Assembly (NCBI RefSeq): GCF_030269925.1
Contig: NC_085128.1
Location: forward strand, 5,024,501 to 5,088,500
Direction: 5' to 3'
DNA: 64,000 nucleotides
From: Bombyx mori
Taxonomy: Eukaryota; Arthropoda; Insecta; Lepidoptera; Bombycidae
The notes under the pieces were generated by a model. That model was not told where the DNA came from. It saw only the letters and a list, made by a program, of their open reading frames with translations, and searched no databases. Each line of letters starts with the position of its first letter. Position 1 is the stretch's first letter. A program made the position numbers and the translations under genes. Shown piece by piece: positions 22,691 through 34,500 of this stretch.

Positions 22691-23644
22691 ATTAGAGAAT
22701 GCTAATTCTAATCATTCAAACCGGTGCAGGTATAATACGCCCTGTCACTAGTAAATGTCACTAGAAAAAAAAACTAAAGGATCGACTCGCATACTCCGAC
22801 ATGCCATCCACAAATAATAAACCGAAATCAGGCGATTTCATCCTGATCTAAACATAAAATAATGCCCGTGGAATCGCTAAAGTCAATGCTTGCAGGTGGA
22901 CTTATCAGGTGGACTATACTTTTTTACTTATGGCACTTTACGTATTTCTGGATACCTTTCAAGAACTATCCATCATTCTTATTCCAGTAGAATAGTGGCC
23001 ACTTCGGCCATTTCGGCCTTAAATCTCAAGGTCATTAATGACATTTATGATAATGTACGGTCAGGTGCAAAATTTGTAAGTTCTAAAAAGAGCATTCGAA
23101 TCCAAGTTATAAATGACAAACTAGATGGCGTTAATTTCAAAACATTCATTATTTGTATACCTCGTTACCTAGATGGCGTGAATTGTAGATTCATACGATT
23201 GCCTATTTATGTTAATGTCCATTAATTTCTAAGCCCACTATTATGCAATAGAGGATGGAAAATCAGTTATAGTAATTAATAAAATGAATAATACAACTAT
23301 CCTGTCCAAAAAATCAGTAAAACGTAACAAATTGTGTCTGTGTTACTCGGTATGTTGTAGAAATTCCAACGATACCCTATAACCTTATTGGTTGATTAAA
23401 TTGAGGTACAGGATATCCCGATGATATCATTTAAATATTTAGTACGTCAATTAGAAAGTAAAATAGCAAAAAAGCATAATAATATTTTAATAATATAAAA
23501 TTGTGGAGTATGCAATGAGTGAAAAATGACAATGACAGCATATATTATGTACAATAAAACAATAGAATCCGGTATAACGTTGAACAAGAAAAAGTCTATA
23601 AAAAGCAGTAAGAGAACATAAACTAGTGATTTTTAGAATTGTTT

Positions 23645-23688
23645 TTTTATTGTGTGAGAGTGTGAGCGCGCGCGCGTTTGTGTGTGTC
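23645..23688. repeat. GT/GC simple repeat
   Basis: TGTGTGAGAGTGTGAGCGCG followed by CG and TG dinucleotides; copy 2 equivalent at 50225-50270. Confidence 0.8.
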
Positions 23689-23689
23689 T

Positions 23690-24020
23690 CTATATAATAG
23701 CTAAAAAACGTACGCGGTTGGAAAATGTAAATAAAGTGAAGTGATGTGCAGACGGTAGCGATATTTTGGCGGCGCTGTGAAATTACAATAGAAAAGTCTT
23801 AATCAGAGGATTATGACTCACCTGTTGTATTCCAAGTCCTTGTTCTCTTCAGCGGCAGAATTCCTAGACGGTTTTTCGGCGGCGAATGAGATGCGAGCAC
23901 TCCACAATCACAATTGAAAGTTTTAGTGTAGCGGTGAAAATGAGCTGACAGTAATTAGATTTTAATAGTTTAATTTGCAGTAGTACGTGTTGCGCGTACA
24001 CAAGCGGGAATTCGAATGGA
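23690..24020 (-). other. Conserved block with a first-exon-like splice donor on the minus strand
   Basis: Over about 320 bases this block appears identical in copy 2 (50270-50590) although neighbouring sequence differs. On the minus strand a GC-richer stretch (about 23950 down to 23822) ends in ACAACAG followed by GTGAGT (23816-23821), a strong donor. In the two frames open across it there is no ATG. It could be a captured 5' UTR/first exon or part of an unrecognised transposon. I do not assign a gene. Confidence 0.35.
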
Positions 24021-24970
24021 TCTAATATGAGTTCCAATTTTAAAATTTCTGTTCTTTAATTATATTATGTACAATTTTGAAAATTCTACGTCTTCAAGGA
24101 AGATTCATTCAAATCCAAAGAGGCGTCAAATGCGTGAAAACTCTAAATTAAAAACTTTGTTGAATGAACACTAATTAAAATTGTGCGTTGCAAAAAAAAA
24201 AATTATGGTCATTTAAATATTTTTGAACTTTTTGAAAGTTTAGACTGTTAAATCTCAAAAAAATATTTATTAAAAGCAAGGTAAATAATGTACATATGAG
24301 TCGTCTATTATCAAAGGTGGCAATCTGTGCATTTGGACAAAAAAAAATTATTGATATGTCAATACAGATTGATTTGAATATAATCGTCTCCTTCAAAGAA
24401 TACGGCTCAAAACCTGCATTAAATAAAGGTTAATACTTAACCTGTTATTTATCTAAGATGTCGTTCAGAAGAGTTTTGTGACTGCCAACGGAATACAAAG
24501 TCAATAATTCGTTTTTCTGATTTACCAATAATTGTCCAAAAGTCACATTGCCGGCTTTGATATTATCGACTCATATGTGTTATGTCTTCACGCCCAAATC
24601 ACTTACTCTTACTTTGGCGAAATTCCGTATGAAAGTAAGTTGAAACTTCGGTGACCATATGAGCAGTTTTTCATGTGACTAATGAGCACAGGTCAACGCC
24701 CTCGTGACAGAAAGAGTAAAGCTAACCAAACAATAAATCTAAAAAGCATCCGTATAAGTATTGTATATGTATGTAATGGTTACTGTTTTGATTCTATTTT
24801 ATAATATACGACCGCATTTTCTATCAATTAATTTTCGAGGCGATACGGCGCAGCGCACGGGGTCGCATTAAAATTCTATTTACAACTCTAAAAGAGGCAC
24901 CATCAAATAACGCGACGAGACTGCGTGACGTTTTAATTAATCTATCCTTGGTAATTCAATTGTAATTTAA

Positions 24971-25229
24971 CCCCTAACCGCTGAGCTTATTTTTACATAT
25001 TTTCCAGAAATTACTACAGGATTTTTGAAAAAAGTACATAATAAAAAATACATTAACTTTAAAAAAACGATGCTAAATTCACAGCAACATAATAATAAAT
25101 TAGCGCGCACTAAGATACGTAGAGATTAATACCTGTAATCTCAAACTGCGCAATAATCGGTATTCCGACGCCCCGCACTTTATACGCATCAATAGAGAGT
25201 CGATATATCGACGGTTCGCGTTCAAAGGG
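24971..25229. mobile_element. Possible piggyBac-type MITE
   Basis: Flanked by TTAA at 24967-24970 and 25230-25233. The right end, read inward, is CCCTTTGAACGCGAACCG, a piggyBac-like terminus; the left end (CCCCTAACCGCTGAGC) matches it poorly. No transposase. Copy 2 equivalent 51274-51541. Confidence 0.35.
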
Positions 25230-25487
25230 TTAACTTATAAATTTTGAGCATACGAAATAGAATAGTTGTAGGTATCACGAGCATTCGTGCGGTGCATTTA
25301 AAGCCTGAAGTTAAGAGCACTTAATTTTTGGGAGGTAGCAATATAGGGAAGATCTTCCACCGAGCGGGTGTAATTGGTAGACCGACGCCGCTGCAGTCCG
25401 AATGTTATTTTTGGGTACAGTATATTTGCGTATAATATCTTGAAAATGTTTTTATCGATATTTAGGCATCTATCAAATATATTTTGT

Positions 25488-25650
25488 TCTGAAGGATGAG
25501 GCAGCCGTTGTACTGTCAAACTAAAATTTTAGAACTCATGTTTCTAGGTGGGTGGCGTCATTTACGTTGTTGATGTCTATGGGCTTCGGTAATCACTTAA
25601 CACCAGTTGGGCCACGAGCTCGTTCATCCATCTAAGCATTAACAAAACTA
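25488..25650 (+). mobile_element. Bm1 SINE 3' fragment
   Basis: GATGAGGCAGCCGTTGTACTG to GAGCTCGTTCATCCATCTAA, diverged Bm1 end. Copy 2 at 51800-51958. Confidence 0.75.
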
Positions 25651-26195
25651 CTACTTGTTAACCCTTTGTTTGGATTTTTGATGTTTTAAAGGTATTTCAA
25701 CATGTTTGTCCCATACTAAAGGAAATGGATCAGAATTGAATCTGAGTATTTATTTATTCATTATTATTATTATAGACGCTGTTCACTGTAACATTTGAAG
25801 GAACCGAATTACGCTTCAAACGATTTAGCCTTCATATTTATACACGCTACACGTTTTTTTTTTTATTAGTTCCAATATTTGTATGTATATAAAATGAGCA
25901 TAAGATTATGTCATGTACAGGGGCGGATTTAAACTTAATGCCGCTTCTGGGCATCGGAAAAAATCCGCCCTAATACTGGAATATTATCTAATTATATATT
26001 TTATTTTTCAAAATAAAAATAACTAATTTATTGCGGAGACTTTATCATATGTCATATATTCCAAAAAACATTAATATTTGTTTTTTTCTAACAATTATAA
26101 ATTTTGCACTAAGGGTGACTCATAATTATATTAGATAAAAAAAACGATATAAATTTCTTTAATTACAGAAAATAGAAAAATCGATTATTATTAAC

Positions 26196-26311
26196 AACTG
26201 GTGGTAGGACCTCTTGTGAGTCCTCACGGGTAGGTACCACCACCCTGCCTATTTCTGCCGTGAAGCAGTAATGCATTTCGATTTGAAGGATGGGGCATCC
26301 GTTGTAAGCAT
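26196..26311 (+). mobile_element. Bm1 SINE middle fragment
   Basis: ACTGGTGGTAGGACCTCTTG through GTACCACCACCCTGCCTATT to GGGGCATCCGTTGTAAGCAT, then cut and joined to Jockey sequence. Same junction in copy 2 (52510-52626). Confidence 0.85.
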
Positions 26312-26960
26312 ACTATTTAGGCGTCACCCTCGAGAGAGGGATGACATTCCACCCCCACATAAAGACGGTACGCAACCGTGCCGCCTTCATACTAGGACGA
26401 CTCTACCCGATGATATGCAGGCGAAGTAAATTGTCCCTTAGAAATAAGGTGACATTCTACAAAACTTGCATACGCCCCGTCATGACTTATGCAAGCGTAG
26501 TGTTCGCTCACGCGGTCCGCACTAACTTAAAATCATTCCAAGTTATTCAATCCCGTTTTTGCAGGATAGCCGTCGGAGCTCTGTGGTTCGTCAGGAACGT
26601 CGATCTCCATGACGACTTGGACTTAGAGTCCATCAGTAGGTATCTTCAGTCGGCGACGATGCGCCACTTCGATAAAGCGGCACGACACGAGAACCCTCTC
26701 ATCGTAGCCGCCGGTAACTACATTCCCGATCCTGCGGAGAGAATGGAAAGCAGTCGACGTCGCGCCAAACACGTCATTTCGGATCCTCCCGATCCACCAA
26801 CGGTGCTTTTAGGTACCTCAAGCACCGGTCATCGTTGTCGTCGAACCCGTCGCTCGAGGAGTAAGTTAACCCTCAGACACAGCCCACTGAGTTTCTCGCC
26901 GGATCTTCCTCAGCCAAACTGTCTGGCTGTACCTAATCTAGTACGCTGTCGGACACATTA
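26312..26960 (+). mobile_element. Jockey-clade LINE post-RT fragment, open frame
   Basis: A 206-codon frame from 26341 with IKTVRNRAAFILGRLYPM, LRNKVTFYKTCIRPVMTYAS, WFVRNVDLHDDLDLES and SPLSFSPDLPQ: the region after the RT domain of Jockey-type ORF2. No catalytic motifs remain. It is not a gene. It was duplicated with the spacer (52627-53275). Confidence 0.85.
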
Positions 26961-27103
26961 ATCTAATTCGAATCTCAGTATCGGAGCAAATGTACGGTGT
27001 AGTGAAATGGAATTCAAATACACGACTGAACGGCTCTTTATACTATCAGGATAATAGAATGAATTATGTTTTAAGCGCTTATGGATGAATGCTATAAAGG
27101 CTG

Positions 27104-27290
27104 GTTTTTTTAATTGCCCTCCGAAGCAGACGAACTACTCATTGCCCTTGAGTAATCGTGAAGGTCAGGAATTTTAGGAGCACGGCGGCCCCGCAGTCTG
27201 CAGATTGCTCCCGGTTAACAATCTTTTACAAACCTCCTTTGAAGAAGCGCTCGGAAAATATTTTCAAGGGAAATTCATTACAAACTTAGC
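27104..27290 (-). mobile_element. BMC1-like 3' remnant
   Basis: T-run, ATTGCC...GCAGACG, then CCTCCTTTGAAGAAG and GCTCGG in the same order as the BMC1 3' end at 5138-5295; badly decayed. Copy 2 at 53417-53600. Confidence 0.5.
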
Positions 27291-28404
27291 ATACGTTGCA
27301 AAATTGAATTCTGGAAACGCATTACTTTTCAACGGGTAGGGAGCAACTAAACCAACTAACCAGCCAAGTGGTGCGTCGGAAAAAAGAAATGACGAGATAA
27401 TTTGAAACATTTATTCAGGAGACATCCAATGGAATGTGCGCTTTAAGTCACAAAGATCACAAAGAAAAACGAAATCACTTCACAAACAGATGGAACGTCG
27501 ATTCTATTCTCTTACATTCTATTAAGACTAAAATATAATTTTGTTGTGTTAGGAGATATGGGCATAGATAAGGGCATGTTCTACGTTGACATTTAATATT
27601 GGTATAGCTTGTTCTTTGTTTTTTACTGTACCTACATAGAAAAAAGCAAGTATTAGAAAGGGAATAATTTAAATGGTATTTAAAGAAGATCTCAACTCAT
27701 CAGAGCAAATCGCATTATAGATATTATTATAGAAAGCAGAAAAGTGTACAACAAAATAAAATAAAAATAACATAGTACAATTAGTATACCTAAATAGTAA
27801 AGACTCATGAAATGTTAAAATGAATATGCTAGTATATACTTGCAGTAAATTTCATTAAATATACGCACGTACATAATGTGTGGACATACATTTCATTAAA
27901 GATATAAGAACATTGAATTAAATGTGTTAGCTGAGTGATAGGAAATCGGGATATTAAGCGTATAAAGTGTGAAGTGGGAAAAATAGTTCCATAGTCGTAC
28001 AATCTGAATGGTAGAAGACTCGTAATAACGTCTAGAAATATCCAAGTCTCTCATGGATGAAAAGAAGAGTAATTGGAAGGTGTTTATTTTTGCTGATCAC
28101 GATCAAATACTCAAAGCACCCCTGAAAGTCGATCTTTTAGATGAAATATTTAAAACGAAGTAAAAAAAAACCAAGCCCATTTTGTTTTATAAACAGAAAG
28201 TAGTATCATGTAGCCAACTGATTCAATAATAATTATTCATGGCTCTTATAAATTAAGTGTGCGAAAAATTAAATAAGTATTTCCTTGTAGCAATTGTTTA
28301 AGCAGTATTTTACATTATGATTACCATCCAATTGACTTCAAGATGTTACGAATTTTTTGGCAAACATCTGACCACTTCCTTTTTGACAATGTATTAGTCA
28401 CAAT

Positions 28405-28755
28405 TTTTTTTATTGCTGTCGTAGGCAGACAAGCGTAGATCACACCTGGTCGTGAATGTTCACCGTTGTTTATGGGCATCATCAACGCCGGGCGCACAGC
28501 TAAGAGGCTGAAAAAGGATATGTTATAGAGCTCATGAAACACCGTGGAGGGAAGTTCATCAATACTAGAGGCCTAGTTCGGCCGGTCATCAGAGGTGTTA
28601 AAGACCACCTTGTGGAGAATTTTAGACGCTCGACGAAGAGCTTCGGTTGTTGAGGGCTCCAACAGGCCCTGTCGTTTCACGGGCCTCGGAGAGTGCCATT
28701 CGCCGATGTCTACACCGTGGTGGGAGGCGTTCGCATTGATGTTCTCCATCACAGT
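28405..28755 (-). mobile_element. LINE 3'-end remnant related to BMC1
   Basis: Minus-strand translation ends in a DELPSTVFHELYN string like the ELPSTVFPE.YD end of BMC1-type ORFs. The plus strand starts with a T-run and ATTGCTGTCGTAGGCAGAC. Copy 2 at 54715-55067, where the 84-codon frame is longer. Confidence 0.6.
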
Positions 28756-29139
28756 CTCATTTACTTAGTAGCACTTTACTAGACGGTCATTTAATTTTTC
28801 GCGCTCACCTCGTTGACCTGGTTTTCCAGCTGTGGGAAACATCGGCATAATAGACCGGCTTCTCCCTAGCATCGGGGGGATGGCCCAAGCGTCCATGGCG
28901 TTTACATGGAGGTGGTACGGTAATATCAATATGGAAACACGGGATTCTCGTATGGTACTAGTCCCTAACAGTGAGAGTGGTTAAGCCATTGCGCCTGCCG
29001 CAGCGTGTCAGGGCTCTTCGACGCTACCAAGGCATTTTGTGACATGGGTGTTGTCGAAGCCGTCGCCTTGGATCCTAAATACTTAGAACAATTGAAAGTA
29101 AAATCGCAGAATTTAGGGCATGATAATTATGAGTCTCCT

Positions 29140-29362
29140 ACTAGGACACTGCAAGGTGACAGGACGTATTGTAAGCCTGCGTGTAGGTATTACCATTCTG
29201 CCTATATTTGCCGCAATGCATTCATCCGATCCTGTTTGAAGGGTGGGATATTTGTTATACATATAATACAAATGACACTTCGACCTTATGTCACAAGATG
29301 GGTGGGGGAATTCACATTATGGTGTTTATGCACTGCGGTAACCGCACTAGACGGGGCCTAAC
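29140..29362 (+). mobile_element. Strongly decayed Bm1 SINE
   Basis: The order GTAGGTATTACCATTCTGCC, ATTTGCCGCAATGCATTC, TTTGAAGGGTGGGATATTTG and GTCACAAGATGGGTGGGGGA follows the Bm1 body. It explains most of the 118-codon frame at 29005-29361. The first 45 codons of that frame (FDATKAF...) are not Bm1 and may be a scrap of LINE motif A. Confidence 0.6.
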
Positions 29363-29601
29363 CTTAGATACGCCATAAGATTCTGATCGTTTTGTCCTTC
29401 TCTGAAGAATTATACGATGGAAGTCGGTATCGGCATGCACGTGTTTAATTTAAATAAGAAATTATGAAGTCCTAATTAAAAATTATATTTAGACAAGTGA
29501 TAACTCTACGGAGCGAATTTCAGTTCCTACCGGCTGGACAAACATACGATTTTTTTACTTTCATTATGATACATTTCCTCCTTCTCCTCGAATCGTGTTC
29601 C

Positions 29602-30723
29602 TCATGTCTGAGGGTCGTGACCACCATCACCCATGAGCTTCAATCTTAAGATGTTTTTCCACTTTCCCCTGCCCACGGCGTCATGCAGCGCGCTGTACAC
29701 TGTACTGTCCAAAGCGATGCGGATCTGATCGGACCAACGAGTCGGGCTGCGGCCTCTAGATCTGTTGCTTTCAACTTTCCCTGTGATCATAAGTTTTTCC
29801 AGGTTATCGCCGTCTTTCCTCGCAATGTGACCAAAATATTCGAGGATCTGCTTCAGACATACAGTAGACAGTCTGATTTTGATGCCCAGTTGCTTCAATA
29901 TCGACACGTTAGTCCGGAAGGCTGTCCACGGAATTCTTAGCATGCGTCTCCAACACCACATTTCGAAAGCATCGATGCGCATTCGGTCTGCTGCTTTCAA
30001 CGTCCATGTCTCAGCTCCATACAAGAAGATAGAGAAAACAAGAGTCCGCACCAGTCTGGTTTTAGTTTTCAGGCTTATCCCTCTATTCCTCCAGATCTTC
30101 TGTAGCTGAGACATCGCACTTTTAGCCATTCCGATACGTCGGCGCACGTCAGTTTCACATGAGCCTTTGTTGCTGATGCAGGACCCGAGATACACGAATT
30201 CGTCTACAACCTCTAATCCAAGCGCCCCACTCAATCTTAGAACATTTGCACGATCCACCACCATTAATTTCGTTTTTGATCTATTTATGGAGAGGCCTAG
30301 GCTGTTGCTGATACGTTCCATTTTGCTGAAGAAAAGAGACATTTCAGATTCGTCTGCAGCTAGCAGGGTCGTGTCATCGGCATATCGGAGATTTGTAATA
30401 TGAGCTCCACCAATGCGCACACCTCCCGACCAATCTTCACAAGTCTGCCGCATGATGTACTCTCCATATGCATTAAAAAGTATAGGTGACAGTATGCAAC
30501 CTTGCCGGACACCTTTTCCAAAACAGAACGGTTGGGACACAGCTTCATCGATTCTGACAACTCCCTGACTGTAGATATACAGGCTCTGTACCAGCACTAT
30601 CAGATGATTGGGTACACCAAAAACATTCAATACCTTCCACAAGGAACTCCAGATGATACATTTACGTGTAATAAAATTAATAAATCGAATGAAATCTGCG
30701 AAAATTGAACGTGAGGGCAACAT
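29602..30723 (-). mobile_element. RTE-clade LINE, 5'-truncated, 373-codon open frame
   Basis: Minus-strand frame with RQGCILSPILFN (motif B), LRYADDTTLLA (catalytic YADD), YLGSCISNKGSCETDVRRRI and LYGAETWTLKAADRMRIDAF, then YFGHIARKDG and TRWSDQIR. This set is typical of RTE-type reverse transcriptases. The endonuclease and RT motif A are missing (5' truncation at about 30723). The remaining frame has no stop; its duplicate at 55917-57038 has one. Confidence 0.85.
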
Positions 30724-31465
30724 TCTGTAGTATTTTTAACACGTTTTTATTAGCTTTATTTGTATCTGTTACATTTATGTAATAATATATTACGGTATGT
30801 TTCTTTCAACATTATTTTCACGAAAATTAAGACATCTGAATAAGCTGTAAATTTGTTTATTGGCTAAGCTGTTCAGTTTTTTGTATCATTTTTTAATGCA
30901 GTCTTGAATTGTTACATATTCTCGATTTTGAAGCATTTATTTTAACATTAACAGTAATCGTCACCCCCTCTAGATGTAGCTCTTAATATAGACATACTTG
31001 TATGGTATACAATATAAATTATGATAATACAAACAGTAGTTTCCCACTTGAAATTCGAACGGATCTTTTCTACAGAAACGAGCACACATTTGGTCCCGCC
31101 TTCTCGCAGGTTATACTCGTTGTAGGTAATTGTAATAATAGCCTTTGAGAACTCCCGTGTTTTGCACTCCTCCCAATATTGTTTTGAGCTGAACTTTCAA
31201 ATATCGACTAAATATTGTTAAATATACAAAAAAAACGTTTATTAATTTAAGCATTTTTAATAATATATTTTCAAGGTGCAAATATGTCACCCAGTTATGC
31301 TTATTTGTCTAAATCGTTATATTCGAATATCCAAAATGTAAAGTCATCCATTGTAGAAAAAAAACAGAATGACACCTTAAATTTAATTATAAACAATCAT
31401 TTTTATATTCTTTTGTTTCACGTACAAAAGGATTAAAAAATGATGCAATGTTTACTCAATTAAAA
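30724..31465. other. Upstream flank of copy 2
   Basis: AT-rich sequence without recognised genes, closely similar to 57039-57765 upstream of copy 3. Presumably includes regulatory DNA; nothing specific beyond the TATA-like box was identified. Confidence 0.4.
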
Positions 31466-31473
31466 TATATAAA
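31466..31473 (+). promoter_or_regulatory. Putative TATA box of copy 2
   Basis: TATATAAA 50 bases before the ATG at 31523, same context as copy 1. Confidence 0.45.
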
Positions 31474-31522
31474 TTGAGAATATTATAGAGAAACCATTGT
31501 ATTGCTTGTACAGGCCATTACG

Positions 31523-34500
31523 ATGTCGTTCCTGCCAATAAGCATTCTCATTATATTAGTTGTTAATCTAGCAAAAGCAGTCTATTATGACTCATGGGAA
31601 GGTACGCCTCTAACAGACGAGCAAAGACAGGCCTATGAAAATGCTAATATTTTAAGGTGAGAATATCGATTATACCTTAGGTACACTAACTTAAACTAAA
31701 TAAAATTTGAATAAAGTTAAATTTTGTGTTATATAACACTTTTTTGTTTTAATTCTAAAGCGAAATTAACTTTCCTTATCAACTTAATTTTTTTTTTTTT
31801 TTTTTTCATTTCATCCTTAGTTTTGTTTTTATTCTTGAAGTATTAATTTCAAAACTACCTGTTTTCTAGCTAATAAGTAGCCTTTTGTCGGTATGTACCG
31901 TACATTTAATTTTAAATTTAAATATTTGAGTGACAGTGCATGATATTGAACGTTTTCTTAACTGTCAACTTTTAAGTGGCAATTTTGCCACTTAAAAGTT
32001 GACAAGTTGACGAACGTTGACAAGTTGACGAAGATCCTTTGATCTTCGTCTATACAGTAAAATAACAGCATGTATTAAGTTTAAAGCCACGTTTAATAAA
32101 GAAAACATCGCGATGAATTTAAGTATACTGTAAATCTTTTCACTGTTACTCATGCTTCTGATTTGTATTTCTTTTCTTTTTTTATTTTTTTTTTTGTTTT
32201 TTTTTTTTTGCTTTGTATTTACTATTTAATGTTTTCATTTTCAAATAAGATTATACTACCTAACTGCTACGTTTGATTTTATATAGGTATTCTATTTTGC
32301 TACTTTGATTTCCTTTTATTTTGTTATCTTTTTGCTTGTTTTGTCTCTATTATAGTTAAATTAATATTTCATAGACACTTTCCCAGTTGGTGGGTATTAT
32401 TGATTTGTATAATTATATATTCATAATCGTATTGATATTTTGATTATATATATCTAATATATAAAATTCTCGTGTCACGGGATGCATGATTGAACTCCTC
32501 CGAAACGGCTCGACCGATTTTCGTGAATCTTAGCGTGCATATCGGTCAGGGTTAAGAATCAAACAACATCTATTTTTCATCCCTCTAAATGGTAAGGGTG
32601 GTCCACCCCTAACTTTAATTTTTTATTTTTTAGACAAAATTTTTTGTTTTTATTTTTTTATGATACAGCATACAAAAATATATACAACCCTAAATTTTCA
32701 CCCCTCTACGATCAACCCTTATTTTTTATTTGCTAATTAAAAACTTTAAATTTTTTGTAAGAATTTTGTTTTTATTTTGTCATGACTTAGAGTAAAATAT
32801 TTCATATTACTCTGAAATTTTCACCCCTCTACGATCAACCCCAATTTTTTCATCCCGATTTTTATTTTTTTTTAACTTTAATTTTTTTGGCAAGTTTTTA
32901 TTTTTTATTTTGTCATGACTTAAAATAAAAACTATGTATATATATATTACTCTCAATTTTCACTCGTATACGATCAACCCCTATTTTTCTATCCCGATTT
33001 TGATTTTTTTTATTCTATGCACAGATCCGGAATAAGGTTGCAAGATGGCAATCAAATATTATAATAATAATTGTAGTACGATAAATTCTTATTCTGAGTT
33101 TATAATTTCAAGTTCCTTTAATTATGATTTTGTTTTAAATTCAATTTGATCTCCCGCCCTCGCCGGTCGACTACTGATCAACTATCAATCGATCAGTTAT
33201 CCTCGCCAGGTGTCACCACTCATCCAGCAAACATCACGTAGTAGGGATGAGGACGAAGCCGGTCTCCTGTCTTACTCACTATACATTTTTCAGCCATGTT
33301 TCTTTGGTTTTATTTGTGTATCAATCGTAGCTTGCTAGCCATGCTTTTTTGGTTTTATTTGTGTATCAATAGTATGTTCAGTAGGTCTGAGAATCGGCTA
33401 CTATCTATTTTTCATACCCCTAAGTGATAAGGGTTGTCCAACCTAAATATTTTTTTTTTATATATATTTTTGGTTATAATGAGGTATTATGTGGTTGAAT
33501 GAGGTTTTTGAGAATTTTATATATAAGACTAGAATTTCCCTAGAAATCTTATTTAAGGCAGCACAATGTTTGCCGGGTCAGCTAGTATATATATATATAT
33601 ACTTATATGCTTAACTCAACAGATAGAAGTGAATCTGAAACTTTTTATTCAACAAACAGCGACGACAGCGATATTAGTGTGCCTTCTTTAGCAGAAACAT
33701 TGTCTTCACGGTTCTCTGGCGTTCCTAGGAATTTTAATGTTGTTCATATCAATGCCCAGAGTATTCCGGCTCATTTCCTTGACATGCTTGCAAGTTTTGA
33801 TTCTAAGAATATCCATGCTATACTTGTGTCAGAATCTTGGTTTAAGCCATGTCTACATCTTATACCATTCCTGGTTTTCAACTTTTTAGGAAAGACCGTA
33901 TTACTGGCGGCGGTGATGGCGTTGCCATTTATATCCGTTCATATTTTAATTGTGCAGTCGTTAATGGATCGGCAAAGCCTACACCGCCATGTGCGGGCGA
34001 GCACTTATTTCTTGAAATAGAACTTCAACACACGAAGATCTTACTTGGTGTTTATTATTGTCGTTCGTCAAGTATAGATTTTTTTACTTCTTTTGTAACT
34101 TTGCTAGAAAACATAATGCCTTCATATACTCATACTATTATCATGGGTGACTTTAAGACATGCCTCCTTAAAAACAATTCTCGAACTACTTTATTTCGCT
34201 CGATGATCGAATCAGTCAAAAAACACGACACATCATTTTACAAACTGTACTCCATCACTTCTTGATCTTATTTTCGTTTCTTCTCGTTACTACGTGGCTG
34301 ACTATGGACAATGTTCAGCTGATGCTTTCTCATATCATGAGGGATTATGATATGAGAAAGCATCAGCTGAACGTCTTCATCGTCTAAGGAGGTCATACTT
34401 TGTATGAGATGAAGATTGGAATCTAATCTTCATCTCATACAAAGTATGACCTCCTAAGACTAAGTCAAAAATTCTTCTGCTGTGCAGTTTTAACAGTATG

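Larger units (their letters stand above)
22398..31465. other. Spacer between copies 1 and 2
   Basis: About 9.1 kb with no supported host gene. It holds LINE/SINE scraps (22592-22690, 25488-25650, 26196-26960, 27104-27290, 28405-28755, 29140-29362), an exon-like conserved block (23690-24020), a possible piggyBac-type MITE (24971-25229) and an RTE ORF (29602-30723). The whole spacer was duplicated with the gene (matching 47587-57765). Confidence 0.7.

Noticed and set aside
26341..26961. 206-codon frame, conserved in both spacers, as a host gene
   Set aside because: Clear Jockey post-RT sequence lacking catalytic motifs and matching the other Jockey fragments in the window.
29005..29361. 118-codon frame, duplicated without change at 55320-55676
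   Set aside because: Most of it overlaps a decayed Bm1; conservation is explained by recent duplication of the whole spacer. The N-terminal FDATKAF string is probably a LINE scrap.
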